Source of the DNA: Halichondria panicea
Lineage: Eukaryota; Porifera; Demospongiae; Suberitida; Halichondriidae
Assembly (NCBI RefSeq): GCF_963675165.1
Contig: NC_087391.1
Coordinates: 4,700,646 to 4,764,645 of the forward strand
Length of the DNA stretch: 64,000 nt
Reading direction: 5' to 3'
Shown: piece by piece, positions 27,231 through 36,018 of the stretch
Layout of the letters: each line of letters opens with the position of its first letter
How positions within the stretch are numbered: the first letter of the stretch is position 1
Translations under genes and position numbers: made by a program
Notes under the pieces: model-generated
Told to the model about the DNA's origin: nothing
The model's input: the letters and a program-made list of their open reading frames with translations, nothing else
Database searches by the model: none

Positions 27231-28551
27231 GTGTTGTATGGCCTAGAGGAGGAAGGTAAAGAGAAGAGTGATGACTCTCGGCCGTTACTAGGGGACAATG
27301 TTCCCACGTCAGAGAGGGCATTCTGGGATATCTTTGGAGGCAGCAAACTACAAAACAGAGGTCAGTGTCAGTGTCAGTGTGTAGCTAATAGGCATTGCTT
27401 AGCCTCGATTCCAGGCCGCTTGAACAAGGCGGCCTGGTATACCTTGTATGCGCATGCGTGTACATTACCCCAAAAAGGGGGTAATCTGTGTATTTGTGGA
27501 TACTGTCAGTAAAATAAACCGTGTACTATTTGTATTCTGATTTTACAGTCCGTTACATAGAAGTATTGTGCAAAGATGACTGAGTTCTTACGCCCTTTAT
27601 TGTATCAAGCCAAGTCTCTACTTAACGACACCCTACACTGTAAGGCTACAGGAAAGGCATGATATGTTCCTGTGGGTCCCCTGATGAGGCTGTGGTAATA
27701 TAGACCAGGCAAGTGTTCTGCTACTAAATCTTGCCTTTATGTTCGACAAGAAGTCATTGCTGAAGATAAAGAAGCTAATTATTACTCCTGAAAGCTTTTA
27801 ATAAGCTTTAACTCGACACTCAGGAAGTTATTCACTCAAGATCTTCTGATGTATTAAAGAGTCCACCACTCTTCCTAGCTGGCAGCTCTAGCTGTCTGGG
27901 AGGCTTTCTTGAACTGTCTCTTTGATAAACAGAGCTAGAAGAAGCAACACTGCTGCAGCATAATTATTCTACTTTGATTAGTGTCTCTGAAAGCTGCCAT
28001 TGTGGTCACATTGTCATACGTATTATTCCCTTTTGTAACTTTGTCCGTTTTTTTACAATTTGTATGATGAAATTGTTGTCAATTATTTCGCGCATGCGCA
28101 TACAAGGTATACCAGGCCGCCTTGTTCAAGCGGTCTGGAATCGAGGCTAGGCATTGCTATGCATAACATATTATTATAGCGTTTTATTATGGCATTTATT
28201 TTACAATGTGCTACTCTTGCTACAGGTTCTACAGTACACCACAAGTTGAACAGCACGTCCAAACCATCACTCTCTCTACTCAGTGCCCCTCCCCACGTCC
28301 TCCCCCCAATGCCCTCCCTCTGTCTCCCGTTCCTCCAGTCACTGTTACCACATCGGCAGGGGTCTAAAGGTCACCTTGATGAAGACATGGTCGAGAGTGA
28401 GGTAGAAGGTTTGAGTTCAGAGGATGAAGGTCAGCCAGAAGTGGGTGTGGCCTCTAGTAAAGCTAACAATGTGATGGAAGTGGACATTGAGTGTAGAGAC
28501 TTGGAGGTCAAGAACTATGACTGGCTAGTAGAGCATTTCAGAATAATGTGA
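17885..28551 (+). CDS. WDR75: WDR75 (Utp17-type WD-repeat nucleolar protein), complete
   Basis: Nineteen exons with GT/AG borders: 17885-17979, 18039-18168, 18396-18461, 18527-18614, 18665-18810, 18877-18947, 19018-19110, 21890-21981, 22250-22405, 22955-23154, 23284-23391, 23502-23578, 25295-25565, 25847-25923, 26140-26231, 26464-26568, 26872-27008, 27231-27360, 28226-28551. They sum to 2460 nt (819 residues plus stop), close to human WDR75 at about 830. Landmarks are VYTTSLDGHLALWD (exon 3), GTYLVSGGEEGVLVLWQLDT (exon 9), LVSTSLDGHFKTWVL and CFSEDGSLLAVNF (exon 13), YLVTASETHLQVWDLLSC (exon 15), APPHVLPPMPSLCLPFLQSL and the C-terminal YDWLVEHF (exon 19). WDR75 is a nucleolar t-UTP component of the SSU processome, needed for pre-rRNA transcription and 18S processing. 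An in-frame stop precedes the ATG. Intron 7 holds a 7TM receptor gene, intron 12 a deaminase gene (both antisense), and intron 18 a transposable element. Confidence 0.93.
19612..19786. repeat. Left copy of direct repeat flanking the 7TM gene
   Basis: Contains GGCATCGATCGTTTTTAACA, AATCATGGTCGATTATTACC and ACACCTCCACTGAGGCATCA. A matching copy lies at 21660-21850 on the other side of the receptor gene, and a further one at about 49710-49890. The end CCTCCACCGAGGCATCAGCAC also occurs near 32920. It appears to be the right part of a mobile element whose left end (GCCTCGGTGCGCAT-like) is at about 19220 and 49352. Confidence 0.65.
19790..20869 (-). CDS. Orphan seven-transmembrane receptor (GPCR-like), single exon
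   Basis: 359 codons from an ATG at 20869. Seven hydrophobic segments fall at about 20-46, 53-79, 87-114, 134-157, 190-219, 232-258 and 265-293. The N-terminus is short with no signal peptide or large ectodomain. Cys87 at the start of TM3 and Cys168 in the second extracellular loop could form the usual disulfide. There is no clear DRY or NPxxY motif, so it is not a typical rhodopsin-class receptor; the layout is closer to divergent cAMP-receptor-like or secretin/adhesion-type 7TM cores. The about 65-residue cytoplasmic tail is rich in Thr/Ser/Pro and has clustered Tyr-Met-Asp repeats. It lies antisense in WDR75 intron 7, between two direct repeats. Ligand unknown. Confidence 0.75.
   Translation of the reverse strand: MPSNQNDCNETSLEFTRQTALSVGIPGVICLALSIVGLVAELVFVCKKKNNFLLRLFIYLSVAVTVAQVVQSLYLIIYFYPENGRLCAIIETIIYYPSMVEFFFIISVNCVLLYKVYSSVQRSCYHCHGSKSTEVLFVVVHFITPLFVVGLLMAIAGKPKYWQPSNECHIAYKSDEDCDRRLEFELLFKLIPEWIPVAIEIPLSILCICTLTVWCCWLLRKHFLRARMKTILKEIGLLLGFLSSYCIIRIVIEILNVFWYQNSAITIITYALYPINRVTIPFSFITYVCFVYLCPPRSDKDTNPRTDQDTHPPSTRISLPSNTVDHAPNFLSESTYMDSSYIYMDSDTGPTETTVLLIN
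21660..21850. repeat. Right copy of direct repeat flanking the 7TM gene
   Basis: Same sequence as the right part of the 19.2-19.8 kb element: GGCATCAATCGTTTTTAACA, AATCATGGTCGATCATTACC and CCTCCACCGAGGCATCAGCAC. It lies about 2 kb from the left copy in the same orientation. Confidence 0.65.
23570..24328 (-). CDS. AID/APOBEC-like deaminase, single domain (copy 1)
   Basis: A 252-codon frame from the ATG at 24328 if read without splicing. Zinc and catalytic residues are intact: H78-A-E80 and P114-C115-LK-C118, preceded by TMATSN (compare the SWS-PC of AID/APOBEC). A hydrophobic strand with a GYLYYG motif and a helix-strand unit ending NFTLEPI follow, matching the AID/APOBEC order. Deaminases of this group convert C to U in DNA or RNA, in immunity or editing; the target here is unknown. 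By comparison with the copy at 39474, the normal gene has a 13-nt first coding exon (MATN plus one base) and an intron ending at ...ATATAG before GCAAGAACAC. In this copy the exon-1 ATG (about 24376) has become ATT, so it may be start-lost or use the downstream ATG. It is antisense in WDR75 intron 12, and its TGA overlaps the last bases of WDR75 exon 12. Confidence 0.7.
   Translation of the reverse strand: MYTLNKQCIIYIDSYFNNIDARTLGDLSDLLEPHDVCRFNRVQPRDSSTIVVVYQVRLEPSGEIYRSKSETNKQTHEHAELVAIKKQKKWLDETMKDLTGQTEISLTTMATSNPCLKCQSNILDMLVDWEERLKLTVHYKLHIGYLYYGKPPQSDGAIREQLADWKWNMKDRGVNFTLEPIAVCDELPVPSLETRKKVIPEDVISKRKEYDSNIADHVKKINAAPRQQKIDKYTEPRANSPLRLPKSEPDLC
24975..25115 (-). pseudogene. Orphan exon 1 and promoter block of a deaminase gene
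   Basis: Contains the start exon ATGGCCACAAATG followed by a GTAAGT donor, as in the gene at 39474, and about 110 bp of conserved upstream sequence, but no matching exon 2 follows. The upstream block holds a perfect 9-bp inverted repeat, AAGTTTCAG-N11-CTGAAACTT. Interpreted as a 5' relic of a lost deaminase copy in WDR75 intron 12. Confidence 0.55.
26823..26871. repeat. Poly-C plus (CA)n tract ending in a splice acceptor
   Basis: A C run then a CA microsatellite ends directly in CACAG before WDR75 exon 17. The same arrangement occurs in the copies near 34877, 47480, 53180 and 58087. Confidence 0.85.
27173..27230. repeat. (TG)n tract ending in a splice acceptor
   Basis: A TG microsatellite abuts GCAG before WDR75 exon 18. 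Lengths differ among copies (29933, 35210, 58470); the copy at 47745 has almost none. Confidence 0.85.
27400..28149. mobile_element. Non-autonomous MULE-like element with 9-bp target duplication
   Basis: About 56-bp terminal inverted repeats (left TAGCCTCGATTCCAGGCC..., right ...GGTCTGGAATCGAGGCTA) enclose 750 bp with no coding capacity. It is flanked by GGCATTGCT at 27391-27399 and 28150-28158. Paralogous introns at about 35402 and 47916 carry a single GGCATTGCT and no insert, so the empty site is visible in this window. Long inverted repeats with a 9-bp duplication are typical of Mutator-like elements. It sits in WDR75 intron 18. Confidence 0.8.
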
Positions 28552-29254
28552 TATTCGATATTTTTTGTGAACCAAGCATTCTTGACAATACCAGGAGCAG
28601 ATTACAGAACCTCTTAACAATACATGTACACAATACATGTATATGTATATGCACGGCTACACTATAATACTGGTAATTTCTGGAATCAAAACATTTGTGG
28701 TTGAGCAATTAGTTCGTGGGTAATAATTTCGTGGTTATACACTGCAATGATGATTGCTTCATTCGTGGGTAAAATGTTTGTGTTCCTGTATTTAACCACG
28801 AAAATTACTTTTAACATCTGCATTGTTACGTAATTAGCTGGAAGCCCCACCCACGATGACAGAGGTCATGGAAGGGTTGGGCCATTAGTGAAGGAGACCT
28901 TCACCCAGCCCAAGCCCAGCACTAATCACGACTAGAGCCTAGTCGGTGAAGTTGAACAAACCAAATACCAAAAAAGAACAACCACAGGGGACCGGGCGGG
29001 TGGGAAAAAAGATAATGTCTTTTGTAATGTTTGATTAGTCATTGTTTTCCTAAGTGTGTGGTGTTGAGTACCTTTAGCTAACCTTCAATTTATGCAAGTA
29101 TTCAAACTCATGTGCATAATTATGTTGAAGGCTAGGAGCTACTTATTTCATGGATGCATGTAAGCTCATTACCTTAAGGTCACAGGTACATTTGTCTGTA
29201 TTTTTGCTGTGGTATTAAATTCTGCTAAATTTTGCTCAAGTTGTTTGTCTATAG
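28552..29254. repeat. WDR75 3' flank, duplicated at 59070-59766
   Basis: About 700 bp after the WDR75 stop, nearly identical to 59070-59766, in both cases running from an exon 19 into an exon-15-like sequence. No gene seen in it. It marks a recent duplication or conversion. Confidence 0.8.
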
Positions 29255-30450
29255 GTGTACAGTGTTTGGTCATATAAGAGCTCTTCCCAGTATCTCGTGA
29301 CAGCCTCAGAGACTTACCTCCAAGTCTACATGGGACTAGCCTCGATTCCAGGCTGCTAAGAGAGGGTTAGGCCTTGAGAAGGAGGCTAGTTTGGGACCTC
29401 CTTTCTTGCTCAGGTGAGCATAGAGTGTGGTGATACTAAGCCATGGCATTATGTTTTTTAGTAGCTACATGTTTACATTTGAGATGCGAGTAGTTGTGCA
29501 CTATATATACATGCATAATTGTATATACAGTCGGCACCAGCACTGAAAATAATGTACTTCGTTTAGCTAAAGAATAGAAGACCTTGTGAGCATAATCTAC
29601 CAAGGTCACATGTGTGCATTCATTCTTAAACCAGCTGTTATTGTGTGCTCTGTTGTTATTGAGTTTGTGTGCTTTCTTATCCAGTGCTGTGGTGTGTGAA
29701 GACCAGATCTAGAGTGTGCTCCATGGTATCTGATCCTCTGAGTCAACTCACAGCTGTGTTTGTGCCCTCAGGGAATGACCCATGCTGTTACCTAATTCCC
29801 TCCATAAGCTGCTTGGTCCTTTTTTTCCCCCCTATAAAAATAAAGTGTTTACATGCAATACATACATGTATAACGTACATGTATATAGGAGTATATCTGT
29901 ATGTATTGTGTGTGTGTGCATATCATCAATGGTGTGTGTGTGTGTGCAGGTGTTGTATGGCCTAGAGGAGGAAGGTAAAGAGAAGAGTGATGACTCTCGG
30001 CCGTTACTAGGGGACAATGTTCCCACGTCAGAGAGGGCATTCTGGGATATCTTTGGAGGCAGCAAACTACAAAACAGAGATCAGTTCAGCAGGTACAGTG
30101 TGTGACTAGTACACTATATGCAGCGTAACTAAGGTTACCATACTTGTGCCAACTGTGCATTTTACTATATTTTGCTACAGGTTCTACAGTACACCACAAG
30201 TTGAACAGCACGTCCAAACCATCACTCTCTCTACTCAGTGCCCCTCCCCACGTCCTCCCCCCAATGCCCTCCCTCTGTCTCCCGTTCCTCCAGTCACTGT
30301 TACCACATCGGCAGGGGTCTAAAGGTCACCTCAATGAAGACATGACCAAGGTCAGCCAGAAGTGGGTGTAGCCTCTAGTAAAGCTAGCTGTGTGATGGAA
30401 GTGGACCTTAAGTGTAGAGACTTGGAGGTCAAGAACTATATATGACTGGT
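29255..30450 (+). pseudogene. WDR75 3' fragment (exons 15, 16, 18, 19), broken
   Basis: Exon-15-like 29255-29413 carries an about 60-bp insertion with 9-bp inverted ends (ACTAGCCTC/GAGGCTAGT). Exon-16-like starts at 29685 and has a 6-bp in-frame insertion. Exon 17 is missing. Exon-18-like starts at 29950 and its donor has changed from GAG-GTCAGT to GAG-ATCAGT. Exon-19-like starts at 30181 and has an internal deletion that brings an early stop at about 30371; remnants continue to about 30450. A non-functional duplicate. Confidence 0.8.
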
Positions 30451-30722
30451 GATATTTATGTGAATGCATGGCTATATTATATACATGTACTCAAGACTCG
30501 AGTTGCTTGGATGGTATGATACAGCTATTTATATAACAGTAGTGGTATGTACAGAACTATACGTAATTGGTATAGCATGAGACCAAGTGCATACAGGCAC
30601 AAGCACGAAGGCGAATCCCTGATGGCTAGTTGCCTCTATAATTATTGCGAGAATTCTCATGCTTTATGTGTTTATATCATGATGACCCCCTGTAATAATA
30701 AAACGGAAAGGACTGTATGACT

Positions 30723-30728
30723 TTTATT
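30723..30728 (-). terminator. Candidate poly(A) signal of the astacin gene
   Basis: AATAAA on the minus strand about 175 bp downstream of the astacin stop codon. Confidence 0.4.
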
Positions 30729-30903
30729 GCACCTTTGTAACCTTGACTATGTGATAAGTTATGATAAGGACACGTTCAAAAATTCTTTTGGCGGAAGAAA
30801 CACGGCTCTAATTATCACAGCACAAGTAACTGAACTATAATCGTACTAAGCGTCAAAATTCTGACAGTCTGTATATATAGTATTGTTTGTGGAAATCGAG
30901 TTT

Positions 30904-32625
30904 TTAATTAGTGTAAGAATAGCCAAACACGGTATTACCACTGTAGCAGGTGTGAGAATTGTAAGATCGTGAATAATTTGGACTGGGCAACCAGTAGGTC
31001 TCACTACTGGACATCGCATCATCAGCATTATTGTCAGAGTCATATACCCTTACTCGAAAGTAGCGCCAAGCACGATAACCAAAATTCAGTGACTGGTCCC
31101 AGTTTGGGTTATGGGTTCCCGACCTCACACTTGTGGTGAGCCGGCGAGAATTACCGAATCTGTCTACTGCAATGAACTCCATGTATGGGTCACTTTTGTT
31201 CAACCAGCCATCTTTATCGGGAAGATTACGTCCGTAACGAGCATTCACTAGCAGATTACCAGCTCGATATTCACAATTAGTTCCAGCATATCCTTGTCTG
31301 CAAGAACATCGATAGCTTGCACACTGGTCAATACACGTACCACCATTTCGGCAGCGATTGGGAATGCAATCATTAATATCCCTAATCAATTTGTAGTCAT
31401 AGTAAAGGTATCCACTATCATACGCATTATGCTTTTGGCTGTATTGGTTTCCAAGGCTCATTAAGATCAACTCTTTATTCGACATCTTATCATCTCTAAA
31501 AATATCATCATCCCAAACTTGCATCTCGAAGTTTTTCCATTTCTGGCAGCCAAAGTTAAGCCACTGATTCCAAGTTGGATTTGTTGTTCCTGGTATGTCT
31601 CGAGTAGATTGAGTCACCACATAACCACTGGACCTTCTTGCTTGAACTCTCACATAGGGATCTGGGTCATTTAGCCATGGGTCTGTGTCTCTAAGATTTC
31701 GAGCATACCGAATATATACTTGTAGGTTCATTGTATAGCAGGCATAAAGCAGATTTGCTTGCTTTATATCTTCAGTACTTAATTGTATTCTTTGTCCTAT
31801 GTCAGGTGTGCCTTGTCGGTTGTACTCAGCTTGGTTTTTAACCGAAATGGTTGTACAACCAGAGCAATTTGGTTTTTTAAAGTATGTTTCACCGTAATGC
31901 ATAATCGATCCATAGTCGTAAATGGAGCCAAATGAGTGAATTTCGTTGACTTCCCTACTCATGAATTGATAATGTGCTTTGTTGCTCTCAATAATATTAT
32001 CCCAGTGTATTGTTACATATTGGCCTCTATCAGGTCGGCTCTGTTCGTGCCAAAAACCAATTGCATGGCCAATCTCATGAACAATAATACCGAAACTTTC
32101 ACATCCTCCGGACTCTAAGTTAATCTCTTGCTTTCCGCCCTTTCTTCCGATACTCGTTGAGTGGCATCCTTCACTAGTGTTGACAAATTCAATATAGTCT
32201 CCCGAATTAGCAATCTCAAATCTCAAGCAGGTATGATGTTCCCAGTGATTTATCGCCCGTCTGATAACTTCAACAGTTGCAGTTGACTCTGAGATGTGAT
32301 CTGAAATTCTATATCGTACAATACCATTAGCCCATAGTTTAATCGCTCCTTCCCTTCCGACCCCACGTCGCTCAATACGTTTTAAGGAATTAGATCCATC
32401 AACAAACAAATTCCGAAGCTTCTCTCCACCAGGAACACTGCTAAAGTTGTAATGGTCCAAGATAAATTCTTTTGAGAGTTTCAAATCACCTTCAAATAAT
32501 CCATTTTTCATCCAGTCGGTTATGTTTATAGGGACGGCATCAGTGTTGTTTTTTAGCGGTACAACTGCAGGTGCAGCCAAAGTAATACTGATCAAACACA
32601 AGCACACAGAGATTTGTGATATCAT
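30904..32625 (-). CDS. Secreted astacin metalloprotease with C2-like and EGF modules
   Basis: 573 codons, one exon, from the ATG at 32625, chosen because it opens a signal peptide (residues 1-20, hydrophobic then APA). A propeptide has FEGDLKLS (45-52), the astacin aspartate-switch region, and a basic site RIERRG (83-88). The catalytic domain (about 88-298) has HEIGHAIGFWHE (183-194) with three zinc His and the catalytic Glu, and the Met-turn SIMHY (240-244). Next come a C2-like module (299-413, with RNLRDTDPWLNDPDPYV), a six-Cys EGF module (418-452) and a second C2-like module (457-573, with LPDKDGWLNKSDPYM). Astacins cut matrix, growth-factor or food proteins outside the cell. C2-like modules are usually calcium/lipid binding and unusual here. 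The gene lies antisense between WDR75 copies with no other link to them. Confidence 0.9.
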   Translation of the reverse strand: MISQISVCLCLISITLAAPAVVPLKNNTDAVPINITDWMKNGLFEGDLKLSKEFILDHYNFSSVPGGEKLRNLFVDGSNSLKRIERRGVGREGAIKLWANGIVRYRISDHISESTATVEVIRRAINHWEHHTCLRFEIANSGDYIEFVNTSEGCHSTSIGRKGGKQEINLESGGCESFGIIVHEIGHAIGFWHEQSRPDRGQYVTIHWDNIIESNKAHYQFMSREVNEIHSFGSIYDYGSIMHYGETYFKKPNCSGCTTISVKNQAEYNRQGTPDIGQRIQLSTEDIKQANLLYACYTMNLQVYIRYARNLRDTDPWLNDPDPYVRVQARRSSGYVVTQSTRDIPGTTNPTWNQWLNFGCQKWKNFEMQVWDDDIFRDDKMSNKELILMSLGNQYSQKHNAYDSGYLYYDYKLIRDINDCIPNRCRNGGTCIDQCASYRCSCRQGYAGTNCEYRAGNLLVNARYGRNLPDKDGWLNKSDPYMEFIAVDRFGNSRRLTTSVRSGTHNPNWDQSLNFGYRAWRYFRVRVYDSDNNADDAMSSSETYWLPSPNYSRSYNSHTCYSGNTVFGYSYTN

Positions 32626-32629
32626 TTTT

Positions 32630-33368
32630 GCTCTTGTCAATTTTGCTGGTCTGAAATCACTGACTTTCCCTTTTTGTATGATAATATACACAACATCCTT
32701 TGTGGTCAATGATTACAGGTAGCATGCATGACCTTGGTCGGCTTTTGGCTTCTGCTTGCACACTCCACCATTGAAACAGAAGGGAGCAAAGTTTGCATAT
32801 GTTTGATGCACAAAACATTCTAGTAATACGGTAACAGGTCATGGTCGATCCATTTTGCACCTGTATACATGATTATATAATCTATGTGCATGCATGTCAA
32901 TGTTGAATTGTACTAGTTCCTCCACCGAGGCATGAGTATACCCGCGGTGCTTCATTTTTATCATTTTTATAAGACAGGCTCTATAATTATACAGATACAA
33001 GGGGTTCAATACCGTCTTTCTGCATGTGCTTAAATTGATATGTGTGGCGCACAAATAGAAGCTACTCTTTCTATAGTGTCACTAAGCATTGTTAGTACTA
33101 CTATAGTATAGAGAGCTATAATCATTTGCGTATGTTATAGCTGAGCTATATAGAATAGCTAATTTTCTCTGTTTTTCTCCGTGCACGCACATTCTTCATT
33201 ATAAGTCATGACCAACCTCCTCTGGGTTTTTATGTCAACAGCCGAGGGTTGTACTTTAGTGCTCTAGTTTGCATGTACATGTATAGTGTTGAAAACTAAT
33301 TTGTTGATACATATACTTACATTAATCGATGATAATCATGATAGTGTGTATTTTATTGTCTACCTCAG
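32630..33368. other. Upstream region of astacin gene, no gene seen
   Basis: Contains an element end (CCTCCACCGAGGCAT near 32922) and a repeat (CAACAGCCGAGGGTTG near 33238) shared with 43430. No exon until WDR75 exon 13 at 33369. Confidence 0.4.
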
Positions 33369-34872
33369 ATACACTCTGAACACTTGTGTGGAGCCACCTC
33401 ACGATCGACCTGTCACCAGCATCACCTTCCAACCACGTCGCCATGCTAACAAGACGTCCAATCAGATCCCTCTATTGGTCTCCACGAGTCTAGATGGCCA
33501 CTTCAAGACGTGGGTCCTCCTAGGAGAGGAAGTGGGTGTGTCATGGTCGTGTCAGGCAGTGGGTTACTACCATGGTCTGGAGAGTGTGGGGGCGTGCTTC
33601 AGTGAGGATGGGTCACTACTGGCTGTCAACTTCAAGACTGTGAGTGCATGATAATATTACATGTAGTTGAGGTTCACAAATATACCTAGAACTCATTACA
33701 TTCAGTCTGATTGCAATCACAAACAGTATCACATGCATGTACCGAGCTATAGTTATATACCATACCTTGACAATAATTATTCCTGGGGGTATACCTCCCT
33801 AAAGGTAGCTTGCCCCCCCCCCCCCCCCTCCGTCCCCCTAGTAATTTTCTCTGGACTAAAGCTTCGTGTAGTATGATTTGTGTGTGTATGCTGTTTGTGA
33901 TTACTGGTTGTCTCTATCCAATATGTTCAGTGTCTGACTCTGTGGGACCCAGTGAACTGTGAGCTGAGGAAGACTCTCTGTAACCCTTTCAAGAGTGGAG
34001 ACTATCGGTGAGCTAACAGTGCCACTGTAGTGTACACATGGAGCTTTAGTGTACTTGTAAATTGTTTTCGTAAGTGTGTGATGTTGGGTACGTGTATATG
34101 CTAGCCTTTGGTCTGTGCAAAGTACTGTCTCTTATTCAATCTCATATGTTGAAGGCTAGCAGCTACTTGTTTCATGGAATGTAAGCTCATTATTTGTTCC
34201 TCTTGTGTGTCTATAGGTGTATGGTGTTTGGTCATAAGAGCTCTTCCCAGTATCTTGTGACAGCCTCAGAGACTCACCTCCAAGTCTGGGACCTCCTCTC
34301 TTGCTCAGGTGAGCATGGAGTGTGGTGATACAGTATCACTATAAGCTACAGTGTTATGTTTTAGTAGCTACATTTAAACTGTAAATACACTGTCCCTACA
34401 TTTGCCAGCAACTATTTAGCCTTTTTAGCCAAAGAATAGAAGACCTTGTGAGCATAATCTACTGAGGTCACATGTATGCATTCATTCTTAGACCAGCTGT
34501 TATTGTGTGCTCTGTTGTTATTGAGTTTGTGTGCTTTCTTATCCAGTGCTGTGGTGTGTGAAGACCAGAGTGTGTTCCATGGTATCTGATCCTCTGAGTC
34601 AACTCACAGCTGTGTTTGTACCCTCAGGGAATGACCCACCATCCACACATTGTGAGTGCATGGCTGTGCATGTGAACTCTCATACCATACCATGCTAGGA
34701 GTTTTGACAAGTTTTGGTTTTTGTATAATAATAAATTATGGTTTCTTAGCTAGTATAGGCCTTGTACAATTGTGCAGTGATTTTCTCCTAGTCTCCAAGT
34801 TCCTAACAAATCTCACCCAGTAGTCTGAGCTACATGTAATAACACTTGGAATGGTAAAATCTAATGGACCCC

Positions 34873-34929
<57 letters not shown>

Positions 34930-35208
34930 GTACCTGATAGACCCCTCCTCCCCCACTCCACTGGCCGTACATCACTCTGTGTGCTCGGGGCAAGTGCTGG
35001 GGGGCGTGTTCTTACCCCCTCCGTCAGGGGGTACCTCCACACTGTACTTCATGGACAAGGCACAGGTTAGTACAACACTACCAGTGCTCTTCGGAAGATT
35101 ATAACTAGTAAACCTACAGTAGCTATTGCCTTATTCCCTCCGTAAAGTGTTTGCATACATATACAGAAGTATTATTTCCGTGACCCAATGTCATATGCGT
35201 TTATTGTG

Positions 35209-35248
<40 letters not shown>

Positions 35249-35804
35249 GTGTTGTATGGCCTAGAGGAGGAAGGTAAAGAGAAGAGTGATGACTCCCGGC
35301 CGTTACTAGGGGACAATGTTCCCACGTCAGAGAGGGCATTCTGGGATATCTTTGGAGGCAGCAAACTACAAAACAGAGGTTAGTGTCAGTATGTGGCTAA
35401 TAGGCATTGCTATGCATAACATATTATTATAGCATTTTATTATGGCATTTATTTTACAATGTGCTACTCTTGCTACAGGTTCTACAGTACACCACAAGTT
35501 GAACAGCACGTCCAAACCATCACTCTCTCTACTCAGTGCCCCTCCCCACGTCCTCCCCCCAATGCCTTCCCTCTGTCTCCCGTTCCTCCAGTCACTGTTA
35601 CCACATCGGCAGGGGTCTAAAGGTCACGAGGAGGAAGACATGGTCGAGAGTGAGGTCGAAGGTTTGAGTTCAGAGGATGAAGGTCAGCCAGGAGTGGGTG
35701 TGGCCTCTAGTAAAGCTAGCAATGTGATGGAAGTGGACATTGAGTGTAGAGACTTGGAGGTCAAGAACTATGACTGGCTAGTAGAGCATTTCAGAATAAT
35801 GTGA
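33369..35804 (+). pseudogene. WDR75 partial copy, exons 13-19, reading frame open
   Basis: Exons 33369-33639, 33931-34007, 34217-34308, 34547-34651, 34929-35065, 35249-35378 and 35479-35804 match exons 13-19 of the full gene in length and phase, keep splice sites, and end at the same stop. Exons 1-12 are absent upstream; an antisense astacin gene lies there instead. It could only encode the C-terminal part of WDR75 (second propeller and tail) if a promoter were captured. Called a partial duplicate, but unlike most copies it has no visible disabling change. Confidence 0.75.
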
Positions 35805-35878
35805 TCTTTGTGTGAATCATGCAAGCATTCTTGACAATACACAATGGTTGTACGGGTTTATTATAGCTATTCGGATAA

Positions 35879-35962
35879 GTAATACTAGCAGTATAGCTAA
35901 TACTAGCAGTATAGCTAATACCAGCAGTATAGCTAATACTAGCAGTATAGCTAATACCGTTA
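35879..35962. repeat. 18-bp tandem repeat, four to five units
   Basis: Unit TAATACTAGCAGTATAGC, itself an imperfect palindrome around CTAGCAG; one unit reads TAATACCAGCAGTATAGC. A single related unit lies near 53930 upstream of another deaminase gene. Confidence 0.85.
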
Positions 35963-36018
35963 CTACCGTATTATTACTGTTTTGCTAGCACCATAATAAT
36001 ATGCAAACTTTGCGAATG

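Noticed and set aside
27134-27346. Minus-strand open frames rich in Thr-His or Cys-Val repeats at microsatellites
   Set aside because: They are translations of (CA)n/(TG)n tracts and antisense of WDR75 exon 18 copies.
30846-31043. Open frames overlapping the astacin gene on either strand
   Set aside because: Shadows of the 573-codon astacin frame, which has all catalytic motifs.
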